Shown: positions 17,103 through 25,526 of the stretch, in pieces
Layout: the number at the start of each line of letters is the position of its first letter
Position numbering within the stretch: the first letter of the stretch is position 1
Source of the DNA: an uncultured Bacteroidaceae bacterium
GTDB lineage: Bacteria; Bacteroidota; Bacteroidia; Bacteroidales; Bacteroidaceae
Length of the DNA: 53,097 nt
Direction of reading: 5' to 3'
Assembly: GCA_905234735.1 (NCBI GenBank)
Contig: CAJOJA010000017.1
Location: 1-53,097, forward strand
Position numbers and translations under genes: made by a program
Notes under the pieces: generated by a model
Databases searched by the model: none
The model's input: only the letters and a program-made list of their open reading frames with translations
What the model was told of the DNA's origin: nothing

Positions 17103-17127
17103 CCAGTGTCCCCGCCCGACGTTCCGC

Positions 17128-17844
17128 CTAATCTCTCATCGCTTGGTACGTTATTTCATAGAAACAAGGGTAGACCTTGCTCGCGGCACGGTCCGTACCC
17201 TGACTGTGGGGAACGATCAGACGCACCTTCGCCAGGTCATCCTCTCCCGTCAGGTAGCGACTCAGATTGACATACGACAGAGGCACTTTCCAGCCGTCGG
17301 GCACCTTCTTGGGGTCGGACGACGTCGATGCGTACGTCACATACATGGCCCCGCCAGTGTTGACGTCGACATTGAAGCTGGCACTGATGGTGCCGGAGTT
17401 GTTGCTGACGTCCATAATATCGGGAGTCATGGCCCAATACGGGGAGATATTGGACGTCATCAGGCTGTCGCCCAAGATGTTGTACTCCCAGTAGCGGCAG
17501 ATGACGCGCGCCGTCTGACCGGGCTGCAGTTTCTCGCCCTTACCCTTGCGCACAATCTGCATGTAGATACCCGTATTCTTGAAAAGTACATACTCGTTCT
17601 TCGAAACGTCGGTCATGGAATCCTGATTCTCGAATGTCTCCTGGTCGATAATCTCCATCTTGGGCATACTGAGGAGTGTGTCGTTGCTCGCCCCCAACAG
17701 GACGACGGACTCGCGCTCCACAAAGGCCTTCACCACCTTACGTTCCTTCTCCTTCAGCTCGGCATACGACTCTTCGTCCGTGCATGAGACACAAATGCCA
17801 CAGAGGAGGCCAAGTACGCAGAGAGATAAAATGCATTTCTTCAT
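17128..17844 (-). CDS. DUF4827 lipoprotein
   Basis: 238 residues. The signal ends in 'ICVSC' with Cys21. The mature protein has a helical N-terminal stretch rich in Lys/Glu ('YAELKEKERKVVKAFVE') followed by a beta-rich domain; 'GIYMQIVRKGKGEKLQPGQ' resembles the entry strand of FKBP-like folds, and 'PCFYEITYQA' closes it. This fits DUF4827, a Bacteroidales lipoprotein family without an assigned function. It starts 16 bases after nrnA and is the last gene of the long minus-strand operon that begins with nhaD. Confidence 0.82.
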   Translation of the reverse strand: MKKCILSLCVLGLLCGICVSCTDEESYAELKEKERKVVKAFVERESVVLLGASNDTLLSMPKMEIIDQETFENQDSMTDVSKNEYVLFKNTGIYMQIVRKGKGEKLQPGQTARVICRYWEYNILGDSLMTSNISPYWAMTPDIMDVSNNSGTISASFNVDVNTGGAMYVTYASTSSDPKKVPDGWKVPLSYVNLSRYLTGEDDLAKVRLIVPHSQGTDRAASKVYPCFYEITYQAMRD

Positions 17845-17860
17845 TTGGCTTACTATTTCA

Positions 17861-18916
17861 TTATGTCGATATTTCGTTAACTTTCAACTTATCCTCGTAT
17901 TTCCTCACGGCTGTCTTGACCACGCCAACGGCCTCGGCCATCGTCATGCGCAGACTGCCGCCCGAGGCATTCTTGTGACCGCCGCCATTGAAGAACTCGG
18001 CACAGAGTTCGTTGCAGGGGAAATCGTCCACGCTGCGGGTGCTGACCCGGATGAGTCCGGGTTGTTCCGTATCTTCGCGCAGGAAGATGCTCAGGCGCAT
18101 CCCCTCCATCTGAAGCGGCAGGTTCACAATGCCCTCCGTGGCACCGTTCTTCACGTGGAAGTGTTTGCGTTCCTCGTTGGTCATGGTGATGAGAGCCGCA
18201 TGGTGGGGCAGCATCTCCATTTTCACGTAGAGCAGGTAGCCCATCAGGCGCATACGTCCCTCAGTGTAGGTGAAGAAGACGTTGCGGTAGATGCGGTCCT
18301 TGTCGATACCCAAGCCCAATAGGATGCTCACGGCCTCGTACACTTCAGGACGATTCGAGGCATAGGTGAAGGCTCCCGTGTCGGTCATCATACCGGTGTA
18401 CAGAGCAGTGGCCTCCAGGGCCGTCATGCCTTCGGTCCACCCCATATCGAGCATCACGCGCAGCAGCACCTCGCAGGTACTGCACATCTCGGGGTGGGAA
18501 ATCGTCAGGGCACAGTCGGCATCGGGATTCAAGTGGTGGTCTATCATCACCCGTGGGGCCGGGCAAGCCATCAGCTTCTCTGGCAAGACGTCGCCCATGC
18601 GACTGGGTGTATTGAAGTCGAGCAACAGCACAAGGTCAGCCTCGGCCAATGCCGCATCCACTCGATTCATCATGCGGTCGGCCAGCATCATCTCCGATGC
18701 CGTGGGTATCCACATCAGGAAGTCGGGAAAGTTATTGGGGGCAATGGCCGTAACCGTCTTGCCCAGCCGACGCAGGAGCAGGGTGGCTGCCGCCATGCTG
18801 CCTATGGCATCGCCGTCGGCATTCTGGTGGCAGAGCAGCACCACGTGTGTGGCTTTATCCACCAGCCGGCGCAGTTTGTCCTTTTCTTCCGTATGTAACA
18901 ATTGTGGTAGCATCAT
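17861..18916 (-). CDS. nrnA: DHH-family oligoribonuclease / pAp phosphatase (NrnA-like)
   Basis: 351 residues. The DHH domain has 'CHQNADGDAIGSM' (H30, D34, D36), 'VLLLDFNTPSRMGD' (D100) and the name-giving DHH at 126-128. The DHHA1 domain has 'ISVSTRSVDDFP'-like strands (seen as 'IRVSTRSVDDFPCN') and the substrate loop 'GGGHKNASGG'. These manganese-dependent enzymes hydrolyse short RNA/DNA oligonucleotides and 3'-phosphoadenosine 5'-phosphate in the cytosol. Its start overlaps the stop of the upstream endonuclease gene by four bases (ATGA), so it is translationally coupled to a secreted nuclease. That context suggests finishing the breakdown of oligonucleotides, which is inference. Confidence 0.92.
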   Translation of the reverse strand: MMLPQLLHTEEKDKLRRLVDKATHVVLLCHQNADGDAIGSMAAATLLLRRLGKTVTAIAPNNFPDFLMWIPTASEMMLADRMMNRVDAALAEADLVLLLDFNTPSRMGDVLPEKLMACPAPRVMIDHHLNPDADCALTISHPEMCSTCEVLLRVMLDMGWTEGMTALEATALYTGMMTDTGAFTYASNRPEVYEAVSILLGLGIDKDRIYRNVFFTYTEGRMRLMGYLLYVKMEMLPHHAALITMTNEERKHFHVKNGATEGIVNLPLQMEGMRLSIFLREDTEQPGLIRVSTRSVDDFPCNELCAEFFNGGGHKNASGGSLRMTMAEAVGVVKTAVRKYEDKLKVNEIST

Positions 18917-20472
18917 TCGTTTGTTCTTCCTAAGATTATGTTTACGAGGGCCGTCACGTCGGCAATCGTCACTTCGCCGTCACCAGTCACATCCGCTACG
19001 GCTACGTCATGCACCTCCGTCCTGCCCAGGATAATGTTCACAAGAGCCGTCACGTCGGCAATTGTCACGCTGCCGTCGCCGTTCAAGTCGCCCTTAATCA
19101 GAGCCTTCGTCTTTATGTAGAGGGCAATGGGCTTCTGCTTGGTATAGGTAGACGACTGGTAATAACGGAAGCGCATCTGGTTAGATGCAGAGTTGAAGCG
19201 CAGATAGGCTCCGCCACTGCTTAGAACACTCACATTGCCATCTTCATCCAAAGAGAGTGAATTGAGGAACTCTGTATTTCCAGTCTGCAATCCATTAGCA
19301 TCACTGGTTTGTCCAATAAACGTTCCATTTTGGTTCTTAATGGTGTAACCATCGTCCACCTTCGAGATGGTAAAGGCTGCGGCATTGGCTTCGTCAGTCT
19401 CTTCAATCACATCCTCGTCGATAGTCACCGCTATGGTGTTGCTTGCGACGTCCATTTTATCCAAAGCTCCATTCATGGCCAGTCCGCCATCACCATACTC
19501 ATATACGATGAGGTACGTACCGCTCCAGTCCTCGGGCTCAGTGGTCACCCTAACGTAGTCGCCAGCAGGTATAGGTTCGGTTTCAGTCTCTGGATCGGGT
19601 TCAGGTTCGGGAATCGTACCATCGAAGGGATTCTCGTATGCCGATGCATTGAAGGCCGTCTCCATGTGCGTGCCCCAGATGTATTGTTCCAGGCCATCGA
19701 AGTCGATGAAGGGATTGCGATTCTTCTGGATGTCATATACAACCTCATTCCGCTGGCGCTCTATGTCACTGACAGGATCCTCGCGACTCCATTTCAAATA
19801 AAGTTTGTAGGCCCAATCCTGCAGTTTGGGATATGTACCTGAGAGCATACTGTATTGACCATCGCCCTGCGTCATCTCCAATTCCTCATAACAGGTTACC
19901 ACGTAGAAGTAGGCTCGTGCAAAGTCACCCTTCCATTCATCGGCTGGCTCCCACATACTGACAAGCCCATTGTCGCCTGCCGTGCCTCTGCCAACCTTAA
20001 TTACTCCATTATTCCAAATCTCAGTATTACTTGCCAAAGGCGTTGTAACATACCCCATCCCATAGTCGTTCTTGCGAATATTGGCAATATGGTCACTGGG
20101 CAACAGGTGGTGCAGGTCGCTATAGGCAAAGGTGTTTCCTTCCTTTCCGCCCCACCACGACTTTGGCAGACCATGTTCCTTGTCCATACCTGAAACGGTA
20201 ACACCCACTTCTCCGAAGTAACGTTCCTCATTGCTGTAGCGATCCAACACACTGTTGTCTTCCCTTCGGTCTGTCTGGTAGAAGTATGTCCACAAGTCAT
20301 CGTAACTCTTTCTTTCATGCGGACTGATAATACCATACATAGCCGTCTTCAGTTCAGCCTTCATCTTTCCGTTGGCATTCTTATAATAGGAGGCTCTGCT
20401 GAACGTCTGCGCAACAAGCGCAACGGACAGCCACAGGAAGAGGTTTATCGACAGGAATCGCAGGTTCTTCAT
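18913..20472 (-). CDS. Secreted endonuclease I with dockerin-like C-terminus
   Basis: 519 residues. Signal peptide 1-21. The endonuclease I (EndA/NucM, beta-beta-alpha-metal) domain spans ~27-280, with catalytic His100 in 'GMDKEHGLPKSWW', 'DLHHLLPSD' and Asn131 in 'NIRKNDYGMG'. After a Pro/Glu/Thr linker comes a beta-rich domain (~310-450), then two dockerin-type repeats (~457-519) of the form 'GDLNGDGSVTIADVTALVN' that bind calcium. The enzyme cuts DNA (and often RNA) outside the cytoplasm. In Prevotella such dockerin-like pairs occur without a cellulosome. It is the third of three neighbouring paralogues and overlaps nrnA by 4 bases. It has no Big_2 domain, unlike its two neighbours. Confidence 0.9.
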   Translation of the reverse strand: MKNLRFLSINLFLWLSVALVAQTFSRASYYKNANGKMKAELKTAMYGIISPHERKSYDDLWTYFYQTDRREDNSVLDRYSNEERYFGEVGVTVSGMDKEHGLPKSWWGGKEGNTFAYSDLHHLLPSDHIANIRKNDYGMGYVTTPLASNTEIWNNGVIKVGRGTAGDNGLVSMWEPADEWKGDFARAYFYVVTCYEELEMTQGDGQYSMLSGTYPKLQDWAYKLYLKWSREDPVSDIERQRNEVVYDIQKNRNPFIDFDGLEQYIWGTHMETAFNASAYENPFDGTIPEPEPDPETETEPIPAGDYVRVTTEPEDWSGTYLIVYEYGDGGLAMNGALDKMDVASNTIAVTIDEDVIEETDEANAAAFTISKVDDGYTIKNQNGTFIGQTSDANGLQTGNTEFLNSLSLDEDGNVSVLSSGGAYLRFNSASNQMRFRYYQSSTYTKQKPIALYIKTKALIKGDLNGDGSVTIADVTALVNIILGRTEVHDVAVADVTGDGEVTIADVTALVNIILGRTNE

Positions 20473-20487
20473 AAGTGCCCAGGTTTG

Positions 20488-22299
20488 TTATTCGTTTGTC
20501 CTTCCAAGAATCAGGTTCACAAGTGTCGTCACGTCAGCCACGCTGATGCTGCCGTCACCGTTCACATCGGCAACCCTGGGGTCGTACTGTCCCCGCTCAT
20601 CCCTTCCCAGAATGATGTTCACCAATGCCGTCACATCGGCCACGCTGATGCTGCCGTCGGCGTTCACGTCGCCATTAAGGACAGGGACATCATCATTTTT
20701 CGTCTTCACATAAAGTGCAATGGCCTTTTGTGCGCTATATGTCGAAGACTTGAAATAACGGAAACGCATCTGATCTGTCGCTGCATTGAAACGCAGGTAG
20801 GCTCCGCCACTGCCGACAATGTTCACTGTGTAATCAGCGTTTATCGATATCGCATTGACAAAACTTGTTTCCGAACTTGCCTGCAAACCATTGGAATTGC
20901 TATTCTGTCCTATATACAATCCCTTTTGGCTCTGGATAGTATAGCCACCATCTACTTTCGAAATGGTAAAGGCTGCAGCATTGGCCTCATCCGAATCGGC
21001 AATAACACCTTCGTTGACACTGACGGAAATTGTATTTTTTACAACATCCAACTTATCCAACGCTCCGTTCATCACCAACCCATTATCCTCATATACTATC
21101 AGATACGTGCCACTCCAATCGTCTGGTGCAGAGGTTACCTTTACGTAGTCGCCCTCGACAACAGGTTGTGGTGTGGGCCCTACGCCATCCTGCTTCACAA
21201 CGATGGTGTATGATGCCTCAGCCGAAAGGTAGGTGGACGTTGCTGCCACAGTGGCGGTAATGGTCGTACTGCCTGCAGCCAGTGCTGTCACCATGCCGGA
21301 CTGAGCATCAACGCTGGCCACATTGGGATTACTGCTTGCGTAGGAAACCGTGCCATTACTGTTCGTGGTGAGCTGCTGCTGGTACGTATCGCCCACCTCC
21401 AGCGTCTTGCTGGCCAAAGCGAACGAGGCGGTCGGTGTCTGCAACGAAGGTGTATCACCACCATAGGGATTGACATAGGCAGTCGTACTGAAGGCCACAT
21501 TCTTATAGTCGCCCCAGATATATTGTTCCAGTCCTTCGTAGTCGACAAACGGATTGCGGTTGCCCTGCACTTCCTCTACGGCATTGTTGCGTTTACGTTC
21601 AATGTCGTCGATAGGATCTTCCTGGGCCCAACGGAGAAACATAGCATAAGCCCATGAGGCTAAAGGCTGATAGGTGTCACCCGTGAACACACCATTTCCC
21701 CAATTGGGAGCTTTGTCCTGATAACACGTAGCCATGTAGAAATAGATACGTGCCAAGTCGCCTTTGACGTCGTAGCCTGGCTCAAAGACAGTACCTTGAT
21801 AGCCCAGACCGCTCTTGGCCGGTCCCTTCTTACAGTAGTTGTTGTTTGATTTATAAGTGGGATTTACAACCTCACCAAAAGGATAATTGCCACGTTGATT
21901 GTTAACGTAACCGTCAGTAGGGATCACATGCACAATGTCACTCTTGATCTTACCATCACCAAACCATGACTGGGGAACACTATGCTCACGGTTATAGCAA
22001 TCCCCCTCACCCTGATAGCTACCGGCCTTGTCGGTCACATGTCTATAGTTCGTGGTCTTGGAGTACCAGTCACGCACCTTCCCGTCAGTCCGAGTATCCG
22101 TCTTCTTGTAGGCCTCAAACAGTCCGTCATAGCCGGTAACATCAGGGTTCTTGATGATGTTATACATCGCCGTCTTCAGGGCCTCGCCTTTCTTTCCGTT
22201 GGCATTCTTATAATATGTTGCCACGTTGGTCGTCTGTGCAACGAGCACGACGGACAGCAGCAGGAATATGTTTATGGATAGTAATCTCAGCCTCCTCAT
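20488..22299 (-). CDS. Secreted endonuclease I with Big_2 and dockerin-like domains
   Basis: 603 residues. Signal peptide 1-22. The endonuclease I domain (~25-275) has catalytic His106 in 'CYNREHSVPQSWFG', 'DIVHVIPTDGYVNN' and 'RGNYPFGEV'. A bacterial Ig-like Big_2 domain follows (~285-372: 'SYASSNPNVASVDAQSG', 'ALAAGSTTITATVAAT'). Then comes a beta domain shared with the neighbouring paralogues ('GDYVKVTSAPDDWSGTYLIVY') and two dockerin-type repeats at the C-terminus ('NGDVNADGSISVADVTALVN'). Its catalytic core is more divergent from the other two than they are from each other. It starts directly after three 23-base repeats, each with a possible ribosome site, and ends 15 bases before the next paralogue. 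Confidence 0.9.
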   Translation of the reverse strand: MRRLRLLSINIFLLLSVVLVAQTTNVATYYKNANGKKGEALKTAMYNIIKNPDVTGYDGLFEAYKKTDTRTDGKVRDWYSKTTNYRHVTDKAGSYQGEGDCYNREHSVPQSWFGDGKIKSDIVHVIPTDGYVNNQRGNYPFGEVVNPTYKSNNNYCKKGPAKSGLGYQGTVFEPGYDVKGDLARIYFYMATCYQDKAPNWGNGVFTGDTYQPLASWAYAMFLRWAQEDPIDDIERKRNNAVEEVQGNRNPFVDYEGLEQYIWGDYKNVAFSTTAYVNPYGGDTPSLQTPTASFALASKTLEVGDTYQQQLTTNSNGTVSYASSNPNVASVDAQSGMVTALAAGSTTITATVAATSTYLSAEASYTIVVKQDGVGPTPQPVVEGDYVKVTSAPDDWSGTYLIVYEDNGLVMNGALDKLDVVKNTISVSVNEGVIADSDEANAAAFTISKVDGGYTIQSQKGLYIGQNSNSNGLQASSETSFVNAISINADYTVNIVGSGGAYLRFNAATDQMRFRYFKSSTYSAQKAIALYVKTKNDDVPVLNGDVNADGSISVADVTALVNIILGRDERGQYDPRVADVNGDGSISVADVTTLVNLILGRTNE

Positions 22300-22300
22300 A

Positions 22301-22369
22301 ATACTAATGTCTCACCTCTTGTGTTACTAATGTCTCACCTTTTACATTACTAATGTCTCACTCTCTACT
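22301..22369 (-). repeat. Three 23-base tandem repeats before the second endonuclease gene
   Basis: Units at 22301-22323, 22324-22346 and 22347-22369 share TTACTAATGTCTCAC (plus strand). Read on the minus strand each carries AGAGGTGAG or AAGGTGAG and then ACATTAGTA, and the last unit leads straight into the ATG of the downstream gene. A fourth degenerate copy (TTACTAACGTCTTGC, 22370-22384) forms the last codons of the upstream endonuclease gene. Confidence 0.8.
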
Positions 22370-24089
22370 TTACTAACGTCTTGCGTCCCTGAATAATGTA
22401 CACTCCGGACCTGTCTATGCGTTGCTTACTTCTCCCCGTCAGGTCGTACACTGCGTCAGCCTCATTCTTCATTCTCAATCCTTCATTCTTCATTTCACTG
22501 ATGCCGTCCTGTGTATCACCGCGACGATAGAGTGCAACAGATTCCTGTCCCGATTTGTAGAAGCGGAAGCGCTTCTGTCCGCTCTGCGCATTGAATCGCA
22601 GGGTGTAGCCCGATGCCGTGGTCAGTACAGCCTCGCCATCGCTCACGGTGATGGTGGTGGCAATGGGGCTGTCGCTGGATTCTATGGTATTCTTGGAGGC
22701 TGTCGCTCCCAAGTACTTGCCGCTGCGCCCACAGACCGAATACGTGCCGTCGCCCATCTTCGCTATGGTGAACTCGGCAGCCTTCGTGGCATCGCTTACC
22801 TCAATGGTTCTCTGCCCCGTGATATTTACGGCTATAGTATTGTTGGGCTTGTCATATTCCGACAATCCGCCGTCCAAGGCCACGTCCTCCTCTTCGTACA
22901 CAATCAGGTACGTACCGCTCCAGTCGTTCAGTCGCTCTGTCACCTTCACGTATGTTGTACCGTCAGACGGTCCGGGGTCAACTCCCCCACGGTTCACCAC
23001 AACAGTATAGCTGGCCACAGCCGAACTATAGACACTGGTGGCAGCCACCGCAGCCGTAATCGTGGCAATGCCCTCTGCCAAAGCCTTCACCAGTCCGCTC
23101 TCGCCATCGACCGATGCCACCGAACGGTTGGAGCTCTCGTAGGTCACCCTGCCGTCGCTGTTCGTGGTAAGTGTCTGCTGATAGGTTTCGCCCACATTCA
23201 TGACCTTCCGCCCCGTGGCAAAGCTCACGTCGGGAGTCTTCAAGGCTGGCGAATCGCCACCGTTCGGCCGTTCGTAGTTGCTGGCACTGAAGGCCACGTT
23301 CTGATAGCTGCCCCAGATGTATTGCTCCAGTCCCTCGAAGTCGATAAACGGATTACGGTTGCCCTGTATGCCATAGACCACTTCATTGCGCCTGCGCTCC
23401 AGGTCGTCCACGGGGTCTTCCTTGCTCCACTTCAGATAGAGTTCATAGGCCCAAGGCTGCAGTTTGGGATAGGTGTTGTTCTGCATCGTGTTGGCGCCTT
23501 CGGTTTGCACCAGCGACTTCTCTTCGTAGGCAGTGACAATATAGAAATAGGCGCGCGCGAAGTCACCTTTCCACTTGTCGGCAGGTTCCCAGAGGTTAAC
23601 GGTACCATTGTTACCAGCCTCTCCTTTACCCACCTTGATGCTACCGTTCGTCCACGATTGGCTGGTCACTATGCCCATGCCGAAGTTTCCCTTCTTGCTA
23701 TTGGCAGTGGCATCGCTGGGCATGACGTGCTGCAAGTCTGCACCGATGCCTGTAGTGCCGCCTCCCCACCACGACTGGGCAATGCCGTGTTCCTTGTTCA
23801 TGCCGGAAACGGCGGCGCCCGTGTTTCCCGAGAAGTAACGTTTCTCGTTGCTATAGCGGTCCACCACCTGATTGTCGCTCAGGCGGTCCGTATCGTAATA
23901 CCAGCTCCAAAGCGAGCCATAGCTCTTGACGCTGGGGTTGCCCACAATTCTGTATAGGGCTGTCTTCAGTGCCTTCTGTTTCTGTCCGTTGGCAGATGCA
24001 TAGTACGTTGCCTTGTCAAAAGCAAACGCTGTTGCCGATAGCAGCAATAGCGCATACAGGACCCAGAATCTGACCTTGTTGTCTGTCAT
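22365..24089 (-). CDS. Secreted endonuclease I with Big_2 domain
   Basis: 574 residues. Signal peptide 1-23. The endonuclease I domain (~26-270) has catalytic His101 in 'GMNKEHGIAQSWWGG', 'DLQHVMPSDATANS' and 'GNFGMGIV'. A Big_2 Ig-like domain lies at ~285-370 ('YESSNRSVASVDGESG'), then the beta domain common to all three paralogues ('WSGTYLIVYEEEDV'). There is no dockerin; it ends in 'GRKTLVK', preceded by 'YDLTGR..QRI..GVYIIQ', a common terminal motif of secreted Bacteroidetes proteins. The stop codon lies inside the 23-base repeat array. It begins 7 bases after nhaD and is the first of the three nuclease paralogues. Confidence 0.9.
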   Translation of the reverse strand: MTDNKVRFWVLYALLLLSATAFAFDKATYYASANGQKQKALKTALYRIVGNPSVKSYGSLWSWYYDTDRLSDNQVVDRYSNEKRYFSGNTGAAVSGMNKEHGIAQSWWGGGTTGIGADLQHVMPSDATANSKKGNFGMGIVTSQSWTNGSIKVGKGEAGNNGTVNLWEPADKWKGDFARAYFYIVTAYEEKSLVQTEGANTMQNNTYPKLQPWAYELYLKWSKEDPVDDLERRRNEVVYGIQGNRNPFIDFEGLEQYIWGSYQNVAFSASNYERPNGGDSPALKTPDVSFATGRKVMNVGETYQQTLTTNSDGRVTYESSNRSVASVDGESGLVKALAEGIATITAAVAATSVYSSAVASYTVVVNRGGVDPGPSDGTTYVKVTERLNDWSGTYLIVYEEEDVALDGGLSEYDKPNNTIAVNITGQRTIEVSDATKAAEFTIAKMGDGTYSVCGRSGKYLGATASKNTIESSDSPIATTITVSDGEAVLTTASGYTLRFNAQSGQKRFRFYKSGQESVALYRRGDTQDGISEMKNEGLRMKNEADAVYDLTGRSKQRIDRSGVYIIQGRKTLVK

Positions 24090-24096
24090 GCCGATA

Positions 24097-25431
24097 TTAG
24101 ATTATATTCACAATATAGTCCACGCCGAAATAGGTGATGAGGGCAGCAATCCAGCCGAGCAGCACCTTGCCCGATATCTTGCGGAAGTACCACCACATGC
24201 CCATGTCCTCGCTCTTGAGCAGGGCATAGCCCGCCGTGCTTCCGATGGGCAACAGGCAACCACCCACACAGCCCGAAAGCACTATCAGGTGCCAGTACTG
24301 ACCGTTCTGGGTGAAGAATTGCTGATACGCAGTCAGACCTTCTGTTGCAGGCAGTACGTCGTAGATGCTGACTGCCGAGAGTACCAGGCAGACGTTATCG
24401 AGTACGGCGCTGAGCACGCCCATGAAGACAGAGAATACGTAGATGTCGTGGATATGCATATCTATCCAGCGGCCGGCTGCCGCCATCGCTCCAATCTCGA
24501 CCAATACACTTACGGCCAGTGCCACACCGATAAAGAACATGATGACCTGGAATACCTCATATTGCAGACGACGGTCGCTACCAGGAAGCGTCAGAGGCTG
24601 CTCGGAGCGGATACTGCGATGGTTGAACACCTCGTTCAGTACCCAGATGACACCCAACACACACAGTGAACCCAGGAAGGGAGGCAACAGGGTGAGCCTG
24701 TGGAACGTGGGCACAAACCACAGTCCGCCAATGCCCAGCACCAGCATCACGATGCGCTGCCAAAGAGGTATGGCGGCATCGTCGCCACGATAAACGATGT
24801 AACGTCGGTTGATATCAAGCGTCTCGGGCAGGTCGAAACTGATGAGCAAGACAGGAATAATCATAGCCACGAGGGCTGGCGGCAGCATGGCCTGGGCAAA
24901 AGCCGTCGGGGTGACGGCCCCCTTGGTCCATATCATCAGGGTCGTGACATCGCCAATCACCGTAAACGAGCCACCACAGCAGGCTGCAACCACGATGGCC
25001 GCACCGATATAGATCCGCTGGCGCCGATTGGCCAGCATACGACGCACTACCGTGAGCATAAGCACCACGGTGGTCAGGTTGTCGAGATTGGCAGAAAGCA
25101 GGAAGGTGATGAGTGCCGTTCCCCACAGGAAGCGGCGTTTGGAACGGGTATGCAGGAAGTCGCTGATGAAGTCGAAACAACCGTTGTCACTCAGCACCTC
25201 CACAATGGTCATGGTGCTGAGCAGATAAAGCACGATACTGCAGAAATAGGCCGAATGTACGGTGAAGGCATCGTGTACGGCTGCTTGCTGGTCGACACCC
25301 GAACAGAGATACAAAATCCAACCTACTACACCTGCAAACATGGCCGTCGTGGCCTTGTTCACGTGATTCAGATGCTCGCTGGCTATCAGCAAGTAGGCCA
25401 GCAACATCAGTACTACTATTACTACCGTCAT
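24097..25431 (-). CDS. nhaD: NhaD-type sodium/proton antiporter
   Basis: 444 residues and about 11-12 hydrophobic segments. The ion-transporter family (NhaD/ArsB) is indicated by 'LLIASEHLNHVNKATTAMFAG' pieces near the start, 'TFLLSANLDNLTTVVLML' (conserved polar helix with Asn-Leu-Asp-Asn), 'GGSFTVIGDVTTLMIW' and the matching half 'SAVLDNVCLVL' and 'GCLLPIGSTAGYAL'. It exchanges Na+ or Li+ for protons across the inner membrane. First gene of the operon nhaD - three endonucleases - nrnA - DUF4827; its own promoter is at 25460-25491. The link to nucleases is unusual and its meaning is not evident. Confidence 0.92.
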   Translation of the reverse strand: MTVVIVVLMLLAYLLIASEHLNHVNKATTAMFAGVVGWILYLCSGVDQQAAVHDAFTVHSAYFCSIVLYLLSTMTIVEVLSDNGCFDFISDFLHTRSKRRFLWGTALITFLLSANLDNLTTVVLMLTVVRRMLANRRQRIYIGAAIVVAACCGGSFTVIGDVTTLMIWTKGAVTPTAFAQAMLPPALVAMIIPVLLISFDLPETLDINRRYIVYRGDDAAIPLWQRIVMLVLGIGGLWFVPTFHRLTLLPPFLGSLCVLGVIWVLNEVFNHRSIRSEQPLTLPGSDRRLQYEVFQVIMFFIGVALAVSVLVEIGAMAAAGRWIDMHIHDIYVFSVFMGVLSAVLDNVCLVLSAVSIYDVLPATEGLTAYQQFFTQNGQYWHLIVLSGCVGGCLLPIGSTAGYALLKSEDMGMWWYFRKISGKVLLGWIAALITYFGVDYIVNII

Positions 25432-25459
25432 ACGTTACTCGTTTCCCGATTATTGACTA

Positions 25460-25491
25460 CAAAGATACGATTTAGCAAGGGTAATCACAAA
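25460..25491 (-). promoter_or_regulatory. Promoter of the nhaD-nuclease operon
   Basis: On the minus strand TTTG (25488-25491), 20 bases, then TATCTTTG (25460-25467), a full match. No other comparable element was seen before the downstream genes, which supports one long transcript. Confidence 0.8.
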
Positions 25492-25526
25492 TTTATTGGC
25501 AATTATCTCGGCAGACAGGGCTAAAT

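Noticed and set aside
22301..22369. CRISPR array or operator array between endonuclease genes
   Set aside because: There are no spacers, and the units lie entirely between a stop and a start in one transcript. They read as a duplicated translation-initiation region.
22422..23957. 511-codon open frame opposite the first endonuclease I gene
   Set aside because: Antisense to a gene with catalytic motif and signal peptide; its product has no recognisable domain.
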